From positions 1 through 8,554 of the forward strand of contig CAYZLR010000121.1 in assembly GCA_964479275.1 (NCBI GenBank): DNA of 8,554 bases. Direction: 5' to 3'. The DNA is from CALLPQ01 sp964479275 (GTDB taxonomy: Bacteria; Pseudomonadota; Alphaproteobacteria; Caulobacterales; Parvularculaceae). Position 1 is the stretch's first letter, and the number at the start of each line of letters is the position of its first letter. Below, piece after piece: positions 1 to 4,803 of the stretch. Made by a program: the position numbers and the translations under genes. Under the pieces are notes generated by a model. That model searched no databases. It had not been told where the DNA came from and worked only from the letters and a program-made list of their open reading frames with translations.

Positions 1-168
1 CCGTATGATCTCAAGACGACTGGCTAAATATTAGTTTTGAATCGGACTCTTAGAATTTGTTGTCGATTTATGAGATGGTGACCTGGCGCATGATATCTGC
101 CACGATTATTTTTAAGTTAGTGAATTATTGCTTTATTGAGCTGGGTGATTTTTTAAAAATTAACCGTA
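1..168. other. Left-edge intergenic stretch, no gene seen
   Basis: AT-rich sequence with no coding frame, RNA gene or clear terminator that I can support. It lies downstream of the minus-strand tRNA-Leu and its tandem repeats, so transcripts from that locus would run into it. A run of T on the minus strand (around 150-158) follows the last repeat but has no strong GC hairpin directly before it, so a terminator is possible and not shown. Confidence 0.5.
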
Positions 169-402
169 GGTGCTCGATGAGGGAAAAAACCTGAACCCTC
201 ATGTAAATGCACGACTAGCCGCTGGGCGGCCAACCCGCACTATCGAAGATGATCGCGAAAAGATCTATCTTGAGATATGAATAGTGGTGCCCGGTGAGGG
301 AGAAAATTTGAACTCTCTTTCAAACGCGCGACTGCGCTTCGCCTGGGCAGGGCGCCCGATCGGAGATAATCGCGAAGCGATTTATCGTGAGATATTAAGA
401 GT
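169..402 (-). repeat. Two 117-bp degenerate tandem repeats abutting the tRNA-Leu 3' end
   Basis: Unit A is 169-285 and unit B is 286-402. Aligned without gaps, about 83 of 117 positions agree by hand count. On the minus strand each unit begins just after a GGGCACC or GAGCACC sequence that copies the tRNA-Leu 3' end, and each carries a T-arm-like segment (GTTCAA or GTTCAG flanked by complementary bases). A third start of the unit is the real tRNA 3' end (CCA at 402-404). Each unit can fold. In B, AATCGC pairs with GCGATT around a TTC loop (368-382). In A, GCCGC pairs with GCGGC (plus strand, about 218-230). The arrangement resembles the rtT repeats after E. coli tyrT, which also repeat the tRNA 3' end; that comparison is an inference. 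Ends are approximate by a few bases. Confidence 0.75.
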
Positions 403-488
403 GGTGCCCAGAAGAGGACTTGAACCTCCACGGCCTTGCGGCCACTGCGACCTGAACGCAGCGCGTCTACCAATTCCGCCATCTGGGC
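402..488 (-). tRNA. tRNA-Leu, anticodon CAG
   Basis: The 87-nt minus-strand sequence folds as a class II tRNA with encoded CCA. The acceptor strands GCCCAGA (482-488) and TCTGGGC (406-412) pair fully, followed by discriminator A and CCA (402-404). The D-arm carries the GGAATTGGTAGAC pattern. The anticodon stem CTGCG/CGCAG encloses loop TTCAGGT, giving anticodon CAG (452-454), which reads CUG codons. The long variable arm is GGCC-GCAA-GGCC, as expected for leucine. The T-loop is TTCAAGT. A minus-strand reading frame runs through this gene (240-494), but it is only a translation of the tRNA and the repeats beyond it. Confidence 0.97.
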
Positions 489-532
489 ATTCATGAAAGG
501 TAAGAGCGATTGTTTCTCACTTTTCGATTTTG

Positions 533-562
533 TCTTTAGGCGGGACTGCAGTAATTTGTCAA
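533..562 (-). promoter_or_regulatory. Likely sigma70-type promoter of tRNA-Leu
   Basis: On the minus strand a consensus -35 TTGACA (557-562) is followed after 18 bp by a weaker -10 TAAAGA (533-538). Transcription would begin near 526, leaving a leader of about 38 nt before the mature tRNA 5' end at 488. The -35 is perfect; the -10 is poor, so the exact -10 is unsure. Confidence 0.5.
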
Positions 563-601
563 TTGTTTGTGGAAAATTCCCAATTTATCCTCAATCCAAA
601 A

Positions 602-1642
602 TTATCGAATTGGAAGGCGCGACAGATCACCAATGATATGTTGTTTGGGCCCCATGCCGCCCATCAAAAAAAGGTCTTCTTCCACGTTGGCGATCGCACG
701 ATGATCCATGCTCGGGGCGTGCAGATCACCAAGGTTTTGCCAACTATGGGTTTTCAAGTCATACGCAAAGACTTTTGTTGAAGGGTTTGCAGGAACGCCA
801 TCATATCCGATGCCATTATAATTATAGGCGTTGTCACCACCGCCCGCAAAGATAATTTGATTGCGATTGTTATCACCAAAGGCACCTATGCGGTAAAGAG
901 GAGCGTATGGATGAGAGGAAATTTGCTGCCAGTCAATTTTAAGAGGGTTAGCTTTATCGATTTCGCCGTGCCAGGCTTCACAAATTAAACCATATTGGCG
1001 ACGGCCATTTTTGCGTCCCAAAACAGCAACCCCATCAGCAATTATTATTTGATTATTTGCCATCACGCCTGCATGTCCGAATACAGGTGTGCCGGGATAA
1101 TTGGTAGCGCGTGCCCATTGATCTGTTTGCGTATCATAAACTTGTGTGAGGGAGACATTATCCTCATTATGCCATCCGGAAATCAGATAGATATACCGAT
1201 CCTGATAGCTAAAAGCGACACTGTCATCAACAGGTGTAGGGATGTCAGCCTTTCTTTGCCATTGTTCTGTGAGGGGATCAAATTGCAAATTTTCAGGCAT
1301 TGAAGCTTCGCTTCCATCTGGTGCTACTGTATATCCGCCCAATAGGTATACCTTGTTTTTGACCGTAACTGCGACACTTGCTAATCGTCCCTGATCTACC
1401 GGAACATCTGACAATTGTCGGCAGGAAAAATTCGTCTTTACTTTTTTTATACAGGCAAAAGCATTTTTGCTAACTTGTTTGTGGGTTTTACCTGATTGAA
1501 GGCCATTAAATGAATATAGGGTGGGGCCAGATAAACCAGTCGCACTTGCAACGGCATTGTTTGTGTGTGGTATTGGTAAAGATGACGGTTGAGCAGTTGA
1601 AGCAGGCGCTTTTTGTGGCCTGTAGGGTGCATGCGCACACAA
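602..1642 (-). CDS. Kelch-repeat beta-propeller protein, start uncertain
   Basis: The 346-residue frame contains repeated kelch blades. Conserved double glycines occur at LLGGYTV (100-105), FAGGGDN (265-271) and LMGGMG (326-331), each followed or preceded by the kelch Tyr and Trp spacing (QVYDTQTDQW 167-176; FAYDLKTHSW 292-301). Blades run from about residue 42 to 340, enough for a near-complete propeller. Such bacterial proteins are usually exported; NanM-type sialic acid mutarotases are one branch, but no specific activity can be assigned here. The only in-frame start after the upstream stop is TTG at 1640-1642, with no visible Shine-Dalgarno and no signal peptide. An ATG at 1696-1698 is out of frame by one base across a G8 run (1682-1689). 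One extra base there would give a 365-residue product. The first 40 residues (Ala/Pro/Ser-rich) are less certain than the rest. Confidence 0.82.
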   Translation of the reverse strand: MCAHAPYRPQKAPASTAQPSSLPIPHTNNAVASATGLSGPTLYSFNGLQSGKTHKQVSKNAFACIKKVKTNFSCRQLSDVPVDQGRLASVAVTVKNKVYLLGGYTVAPDGSEASMPENLQFDPLTEQWQRKADIPTPVDDSVAFSYQDRYIYLISGWHNEDNVSLTQVYDTQTDQWARATNYPGTPVFGHAGVMANNQIIIADGVAVLGRKNGRRQYGLICEAWHGEIDKANPLKIDWQQISSHPYAPLYRIGAFGDNNRNQIIFAGGGDNAYNYNGIGYDGVPANPSTKVFAYDLKTHSWQNLGDLHAPSMDHRAIANVEEDLFLMGGMGPKQHIIGDLSRLPIR

Positions 1643-1809
1643 GCAATGTGATGATGATGAATAGCAAAAACTGGGTGAGAAGGGGGGGGATGTGTCATAA
1701 ATATATTTTGCGCAAATTTTTGTATCTTCGCCAGGTCATGTCTTGGTCTCTGTTTGGGAACTTGCTTTGATCTGGCGAATTTCCGGAAAGACACTTACTG
1801 AATTGAAAA

Positions 1810-1848
1810 TGGCAAAATTACAATTCGTTTGGAATTGCTACTTTGCCA
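1810..1848. repeat. Nested inverted repeat (hairpin or operator) in divergent intergenic region
   Basis: The outer arms TGGCAAA (1810-1816) and TTTGCCA (1842-1848) and the inner arms CAATTC (1821-1826) and GAATTG (1832-1837) are both perfectly complementary. They are separated by symmetric 4-nt internal loops (ATTA and CTAC), with a 5-nt apical loop GTTTG. On the minus strand the dyad is followed by TTTTCAATT, so it could act as a terminator for leftward transcription. It could instead be an operator; nothing here decides between the two. Confidence 0.55.
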
Positions 1849-1918
1849 GAATAATGAAAAAAATGCCTTGACTGCAAGCGCATTTTCATTGGTTTTGCAA
1901 TATCGGCAATTGATCCTC

Positions 1919-1933
1919 AGCCGAAATTCGGCT
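1919..1933. promoter_or_regulatory. 15-bp dyad ahead of the NDUFA9-like gene
   Basis: AGCCGAA-A-TTCGGCT is a perfect odd-centred palindrome ending 33 bp before the start codon at 1967. Its size suits a dimeric regulator site or a short hairpin in the mRNA leader. No regulator can be named from the sequence. Confidence 0.35.
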
Positions 1934-1966
1934 ACCTCGAACCATAGGTAATTTAGAGATTTTTTC

Positions 1967-2935
1967 ATGAGCAAATTAGCTGTAGTTTTGGGGGGTTCCG
2001 GTTTTGTGGGCCGCCATGTGGTGAGAGAATTGGCCAAGCGGGGGTGGCGGGTGCGAGTCGGGGTGCGCCGTCCGCATCTTTCTATGCATTTGAAACCGAT
2101 GGGCGTGGTCGGGCAGGTACAATTGATGCAAGTCAATGTGCGACATAGGGGGTCAGTGGATCAGGCGATCCAGGGAGCGGATGCGGTTATCAATCTTGTC
2201 GGGATCCTGCATCAGGTAGGAGCTCAAAAATTTTCATCCGTGCAAATTTTGGGTGCTTCGAATATCGCTGCGGCCTGTGCTGATGCGGGCATATCACGTC
2301 TGGTCCACGTTTCGGCAATTGGCGCAGATGCGCAAAGCGACAGCTTGTACTCGAGCTCAAAAGGAGCGGGGGAAGAGACCGTCTTAAAAGCTGTTCCAAC
2401 CGCCACGATTATGCGCCCCTCGATCATTTTTGGTCCGGAAGATGATTTCTTCAATCGCTTTGCTTCTATGTCTGCTTTGTCCCCTATCTTGCCATTAATT
2501 GGAGGCGGTGACACTAAATTCCAGCCAGTTTATGTTGATGATGTTGCAGACGCCATATGTGCCTCTTTAGAAGCTCGCGAAGCGATGGGGCAAGTTTACG
2601 AGCTTGGTGGACCCAAGGTTTATAATTTTAAACAGCTTCTTGAGATTATGTTAAACGAAATTCGCGTCCGCAGGTTTCTTGTTCCTGTGCCCTTTTTTGC
2701 AGCGAATATGATGGGGTTGGGCGGTGAGATAGCCGGTAAGTTTCCTTTTATCGATCCGTTCTTAACACGAGATCAGGTTAAGCTACTCAAGAACGACAAT
2801 GTTGTGAGTGAGGGGGCTAATGGTATCGAGGTATTTGGGATTCATCCCAAAACAATTGAAGCTATATTGCCCTCTTATATGGTGCGTTATCGCAAATATG
2901 GTCAGTTTTCTGAAGAAACCGAGCAAACTGTGTAA
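1967..2935 (+). CDS. NDUFA9-like atypical SDR (complex I-associated NAD(P)-binding protein)
   Basis: The 322-residue protein opens with a Rossmann fold: beta-strand LAVVLGG and the dinucleotide motif GGSGFVG (9-15), followed by the basic segment VRVGVRRP (29-36) that often favours NADPH. The SDR catalytic triad is visible as Ser116 (HVSAIG), Tyr128 and Lys132 (YSSSK). Later family features are IMRPSIIFGPEDDFFNRF and QPVYVDDVADAI, typical of the NDUFA9/extended-atypical SDR group. In mitochondria this family is a complex I accessory subunit; in alphaproteobacteria its role is less clear, so the complex I link is by family only. The ATG at 1967 gives a complete Rossmann start; the Shine-Dalgarno is weak (GAGA). 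Only 13 bp separate its stop from the end of the convergent sspB. Confidence 0.88.
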   Translation: MSKLAVVLGGSGFVGRHVVRELAKRGWRVRVGVRRPHLSMHLKPMGVVGQVQLMQVNVRHRGSVDQAIQGADAVINLVGILHQVGAQKFSSVQILGASNIAAACADAGISRLVHVSAIGADAQSDSLYSSSKGAGEETVLKAVPTATIMRPSIIFGPEDDFFNRFASMSALSPILPLIGGGDTKFQPVYVDDVADAICASLEAREAMGQVYELGGPKVYNFKQLLEIMLNEIRVRRFLVPVPFFAANMMGLGGEIAGKFPFIDPFLTRDQVKLLKNDNVVSEGANGIEVFGIHPKTIEAILPSYMVRYRKYGQFSEETEQTV

Positions 2936-2957
2936 TCAATGATACCGATTATTTTTT
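2933..2957 (+). terminator. Weak candidate terminator after the NDUFA9-like gene
   Basis: TAATC (2933-2937, including the stop codon) can pair with GATTA (2947-2951), and six T follow (2952-2957). The stem is only 5 bp and AT-rich, so this is a marginal intrinsic terminator. It overlaps the last codons of the convergent sspB. Confidence 0.25.
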
Positions 2958-3608
2958 GCGAAAAGCATCGAGGCTCACCACTTCTGCGCTTTTATCACTA
3001 TCATCAGTACCTTTAGCCTCGCTGTCTAAAATCTCAGCGTCAGTACTTTGGCTACCGGCTTTATCATTCTCGTTTTTGGCGTTTGCCTTTTTTGAACCAT
3101 CGTTTTGGGACTTCACCTTCTCAACGTTCTTTTTCTTATCTTTAGGTTGTGCCCGATCAGATTGGAAATCTTCAACGTTATCTGTATAGCGTTCTTGATT
3201 ACTATTTTCTCCATCGTCAGCATTCATGCCCGGAATATCTAAAGATAGATCTTCTTCGGCAAAGCGTAGGCCAAATTTTGCACTGGGATCGGCAAAATTT
3301 GTGATCGCATCGAACGGAATCATTAAAGCAGCTTCAACGCCTTTAAACCAAAGGGTAACAGAAAACCCATCTTGGGTGACGTTTAGGTCTTCAAACTGAT
3401 GGTGAAGCACAATCGTCATGCGTGTAGGGTAGGCCTCTTTCAGGTGCTCTGGAATCGAGACGCCCGGTGCGTTGGTCAAAAACTCGATGTAGAAATGGTG
3501 TTCTCCGGGGGTTTCCCCGAGTTCAGAAGTGATGGTAAGCACATCGAAAACAACCCTCTTGAGGGCCTCTTGCATTAAGCTGTCATAATCAAGTTCTATA
3601 TCGGCCAA
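2949..3608 (-). CDS. sspB: SspB, ClpXP adaptor for ssrA-tagged proteins (alphaproteobacterial type)
   Basis: The 219-residue protein matches the SspB family. The core (1-125) has the N-terminal helix YDSLMQEALKRVV, the PGEHHFYIEF strand (34-43), TRMTIVLHHQFEDL (62-75) and a FSVTLWFKGVEAALMIPFDAI segment. SspB binds the ssrA tag through this core and delivers tagged substrates to ClpX. Residues 126-208 form a Lys/Asp/Ser/Asn-rich linker that is probably disordered. The C-terminal EVVSLDAFRKK (209-219) is the conserved tail expected to dock on ClpX. The start is TTG at 3606-3608: an in-frame TAG lies two codons upstream and family members begin MAx-(D/E)-x-x-x-Y-D at this point. The gene for the tag RNA, ssrA, lies upstream on the same strand. 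Confidence 0.93.
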   Translation of the reverse strand: MADIELDYDSLMQEALKRVVFDVLTITSELGETPGEHHFYIEFLTNAPGVSIPEHLKEAYPTRMTIVLHHQFEDLNVTQDGFSVTLWFKGVEAALMIPFDAITNFADPSAKFGLRFAEEDLSLDIPGMNADDGENSNQERYTDNVEDFQSDRAQPKDKKKNVEKVKSQNDGSKKANAKNENDKAGSQSTDAEILDSEAKGTDDSDKSAEVVSLDAFRKK

Positions 3609-3667
3609 TTGCTATTCTCGATCTGTTTGCCAGCGATTATTATGCTGGGTGATTAAACTGGTGCGTT

Positions 3668-3697
3668 CTTATACGCATGGGACCGCTTTGTTATCAA
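3668..3697 (-). promoter_or_regulatory. Candidate sspB promoter
   Basis: On the minus strand TTGATA (3692-3697) is followed after 18 bp by TATAAG (3668-3673), placing a transcript start about 55 nt before the TTG start codon of sspB. A second perfect -10, TATAAT (3779-3784), has TTGGTT (3800-3805) only 15 bp upstream and is a weaker alternative. Confidence 0.45.
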
Positions 3698-3927
3698 TAT
3701 CCCCACCAAGCAGAATCAAGCAATTTCAATATTATTACGGGTTCAGGTCAGTGTGGTAAGGACCGTTTGGCTCAAAAGATTATAGGGGTGGCGAGTTACA
3801 ACCAATTGCGGTGACTGTTGATCGAAAAACACTGAAATTTATCCAAATCTGATAGCAGGTACCCCAGAAAAACAGGTCGATATTGGATAAAATGGGGGAT
3901 TCTGTTGCCAGGCTCCCCCGAGCCCCG

Positions 3928-3951
3928 CCTAGACCTTGGATGAGGTGTAGG
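3928..3951 (-). other. Hairpin in the tmRNA coding piece, 3' of the tag frame
   Basis: On the minus strand CCTA-C-ACCT pairs with AGGT-C-TAGG around a 6-nt loop, two 4-bp stems split by a single C/C mismatch. It lies between the tag stop codon and the final GC-rich helices, so it is probably one of the structured elements that follow the tag in tmRNA. Which named helix it corresponds to was not worked out. Confidence 0.55.
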
Positions 3952-3980
3952 AGTTTAATTTTCGATATTACTCAGCCGCA

Positions 3981-4022
3981 TTAAGCTGCAAGAGCAAAAT
4001 CTTCCTTGAAATTGTCATTTGC
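3981..4022 (-). CDS. ssrA: ssrA tag reading frame, encoding ANDNFKEDFALAA
   Basis: On the minus strand the resume codon GCA (4020-4022) opens 13 sense codons, A-N-D-N-F-K-E-D-F-A-L-A-A, ended by TAA (3981-3983). With the alanine carried by tmRNA itself the added tag would be A-ANDNFKEDFALAA. The AND-N-F start is the part read by SspB in related systems and the terminal ALAA or LAA is the ClpX degron. There is no start codon because the ribosome switches template here. The frame is internal to the tmRNA and is not an independent gene. Confidence 0.95.
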   Translation of the reverse strand, partial: ANDNFKEDFALAA

Positions 4023-4104
4023 AATTATCAAAGTTAGCCAAATAACGGAGGCAACCCGAGCAAAAACATCGTCTTTAGACGTCCGTCGATCCTATTTCGG
4101 CCCC

Positions 4105-4153
4105 TCCACAATTCCCTTAATCTATTGATTTGTAAAACAAATCTAAGGAACTC
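4105..4153 (-). other. Intervening spacer removed from the permuted tmRNA precursor
   Basis: These 49 nt lie between the acceptor CCA and the 5' GGGG of the coding RNA. They can fold: TTCCTTA near the start pairs with TAAGGGAA near the end (one bulge), and ATTTGT-TTT-ACAAAT forms an inner hairpin. In two-piece tmRNAs such a loop is excised to give the mature ends; that processing is inferred from the family. Confidence 0.75.
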
Positions 4154-4239
4154 TGGTGGAGCCGCCGGGTACCGCCCCCGGGTCCGAGCCGCTTATTACA
4201 CGCGTCATTTATCGCCATAGTCTGCAAGCAGACGCATCG

Positions 4240-4268
4240 TATATAGCGCTGATGCAGCGTGTTTTCAA
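4240..4268 (-). promoter_or_regulatory. ssrA promoter
   Basis: On the minus strand TTGAAA (4263-4268) and TATATA (4240-4245) are separated by exactly 17 bp. The predicted start, about 6 to 7 bp beyond the -10, falls near 4233-4235, which is where the first acceptor-piece helix begins. The close fit supports both the promoter and the 5' end of ssrA. Confidence 0.75.
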
Positions 4269-4503
4269 TCAGTATGTAAGCACTATCGCTAAACCTTTTT
4301 AAATTAAAACACAGCTTAATAGCCTGATTTAGGATGATGAGGAGTGAAATCCCATAAAATCCGGTTTGCAGATGGTCAAAGTAGAATTCTCTGACAAACA
4401 TTTAGCTTGAATATCTGGATCTTATGGTTGGTAAAATGCTGATAAATCGGCATAACGGATAATGTTATGGATCAAAATTTTTGAGACGAGATAAATAACG
4501 GGT
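4269..4503. other. Intergenic region between ssrA and the HTH gene
   Basis: AT-rich sequence between divergent transcription units with no coding potential that I accept. For the rightward HTH gene I see only imperfect promoter elements, such as TTGAAT (4407-4412) and TAAAAT (4432-4437) at a long 19-bp spacing. An inverted repeat at 4451-4469 is listed separately. Confidence 0.4.
4451..4469. promoter_or_regulatory. Inverted repeat, possible operator of the HTH gene
   Basis: CATAAC (4451-4456) and GTTATG (4464-4469) are perfect inverted arms around GGATAAT, which itself looks like a -10 hexamer (GATAAT, 4458-4463). The site lies 34 bp before the HTH start codon. Small XRE-type regulators often repress themselves through such a dyad, so autoregulation is plausible but unproven. 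Confidence 0.35.
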
Positions 4504-4788
4504 ATGGAGCCGAAAGATTTTAAGACCTGGCGACGAAACTTAAAAATGTCGCAAAAGGAAGCCGCTCAAGCATTAGGGTTGAAGCGGCGAATGATTCAAT
4601 ATTATGAAAAAGGCGAAAGAGAGGGAACGGCTGTGGTGATTCCTTTATCGGTTCGTCTGGCCTGCTATGCGATTGATCAAGGAATTGCAGATTATAATGG
4701 ACCGCATCGAAAAATTCATATGCGTGAAGGACCTCCTGAAAAGCCGGAGAAAAATAAAGCAGTGGCTAAGAATAAAGATAAGCGATGA
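4504..4788 (+). CDS. Small XRE-type helix-turn-helix DNA-binding protein
   Basis: The 94-residue protein carries one HTH near its N-terminus: FKTWRRNLKMSQKEAAQALG (6-25) followed by the recognition segment LKRRMIQYYEKGER (26-39). This is the Cro/C1 fold used by XRE regulators (SQxEAAxxLG...IxxYExG). A short helical part follows, including the RLACYAIDQG segment (51-60). The last 25 residues are Lys/Glu/Pro-rich and probably disordered. No effector or dimerisation domain is present, so it is probably a simple DNA-binding protein; similar small proteins are common in alphaproteobacteria. The start ATG has no strong Shine-Dalgarno (ACGAG about 13 bp upstream). It stands alone on its strand between ssrA and the Lrp-family gene, and its stop sits in a hairpin shared with that convergent gene. 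Its targets are unknown. Confidence 0.8.
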   Translation: MEPKDFKTWRRNLKMSQKEAAQALGLKRRMIQYYEKGEREGTAVVIPLSVRLACYAIDQGIADYNGPHRKIHMREGPPEKPEKNKAVAKNKDKR

Positions 4789-4803
4789 TTTTTCTCATCG
4801 CTT
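4780..4803. terminator. Hairpin shared by the ends of two convergent genes
   Basis: AAGCGATGA (4780-4788) and TCATCGCTT (4795-4803) form a perfect 9-bp stem around a TTTTTC loop. The left arm contains the TGA of the HTH gene, and the right arm contains most of the stop codon of the Lrp-family gene. Its position suggests a bidirectional transcription end, but neither side is followed by a T run, so it is not a textbook intrinsic terminator. Confidence 0.5.

Larger units (their letters stand above)
1643..1966. other. Divergent intergenic region between kelch gene and NDUFA9-like gene
   Basis: This stretch of about 320 bp separates two divergent genes. It holds a G8 run (1682-1689), a 10-bp palindrome TTTCCGGAAA (1780-1789), a nested inverted repeat (1810-1848), a -35-like TTGACT (1868-1873) without a good -10 at normal spacing, and a dyad AGCCGAA-A-TTCGGCT (1919-1933). 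A minus-strand frame through part of it (up to 1794) shows low-complexity His and Pro runs and no recognisable domain. I do not call it a gene. Confidence 0.5.
3894..4234 (-). ncRNA. ssrA: Transfer-messenger RNA, circularly permuted two-piece form (ssrA)
   Basis: tmRNA rescues stalled ribosomes and adds a degradation tag. This minus-strand gene is permuted. The acceptor RNA (about 4154-4234) comes first and ends in CCA (4154-4156), then there is a spacer (4105-4153), then the coding RNA (5' end 4104, 3' end about 3894). Joining the halves restores a 7-bp acceptor stem: GGGGCCG (4098-4104) with CGGCTCC (4158-4164), with one G-U pair. The coding piece starts GGGGCCGAAATAGGATCGAC, the tmRNA hallmark, and holds the tag frame (3981-4022). 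Its 3' part has the CCTGGCAACAGAA sequence before a closing CCCCC, which I recall as typical of alphaproteobacterial tmRNA. Internal hairpins include GTCTGC-TT-GCAGAC in the acceptor piece. The 5' and 3' processing ends are estimates. An apparent minus-strand frame at 4117-4401 is a shadow of this gene. Confidence 0.95.

Noticed and set aside
52..100. Possible third, older copy of the 117-bp repeat
   Set aside because: Only a short resemblance (CGATTTAT...GAGAT...GGTG) is seen; the following sequence does not align.
240..494. Minus-strand 84-codon frame beginning MNAQMAELVDALRSG
   Set aside because: It is a translation of tRNA-Leu and the following tandem repeats; this kind of false protein over tRNA-Leu is a well-known annotation error. 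Only the repeat part is noted as a low-interest finding.
995..1303. Plus-strand 102-codon frame antisense to the kelch gene
   Set aside because: The opposite strand encodes clear kelch blades with Gly-Gly and Trp spacing; the antisense frame has no start signal or recognisable domain.
1447..1794. Minus-strand 115-codon frame overlapping the 5' part of the kelch gene
   Set aside because: Low-complexity His/Pro content and no domain; its C-terminal part is the kelch sequence in another frame. It matters only for the G8 question.
4117..4401. Minus-strand 94-codon frame
   Set aside because: It runs through the ssrA promoter, the acceptor RNA and the spacer, and shows no protein motif.
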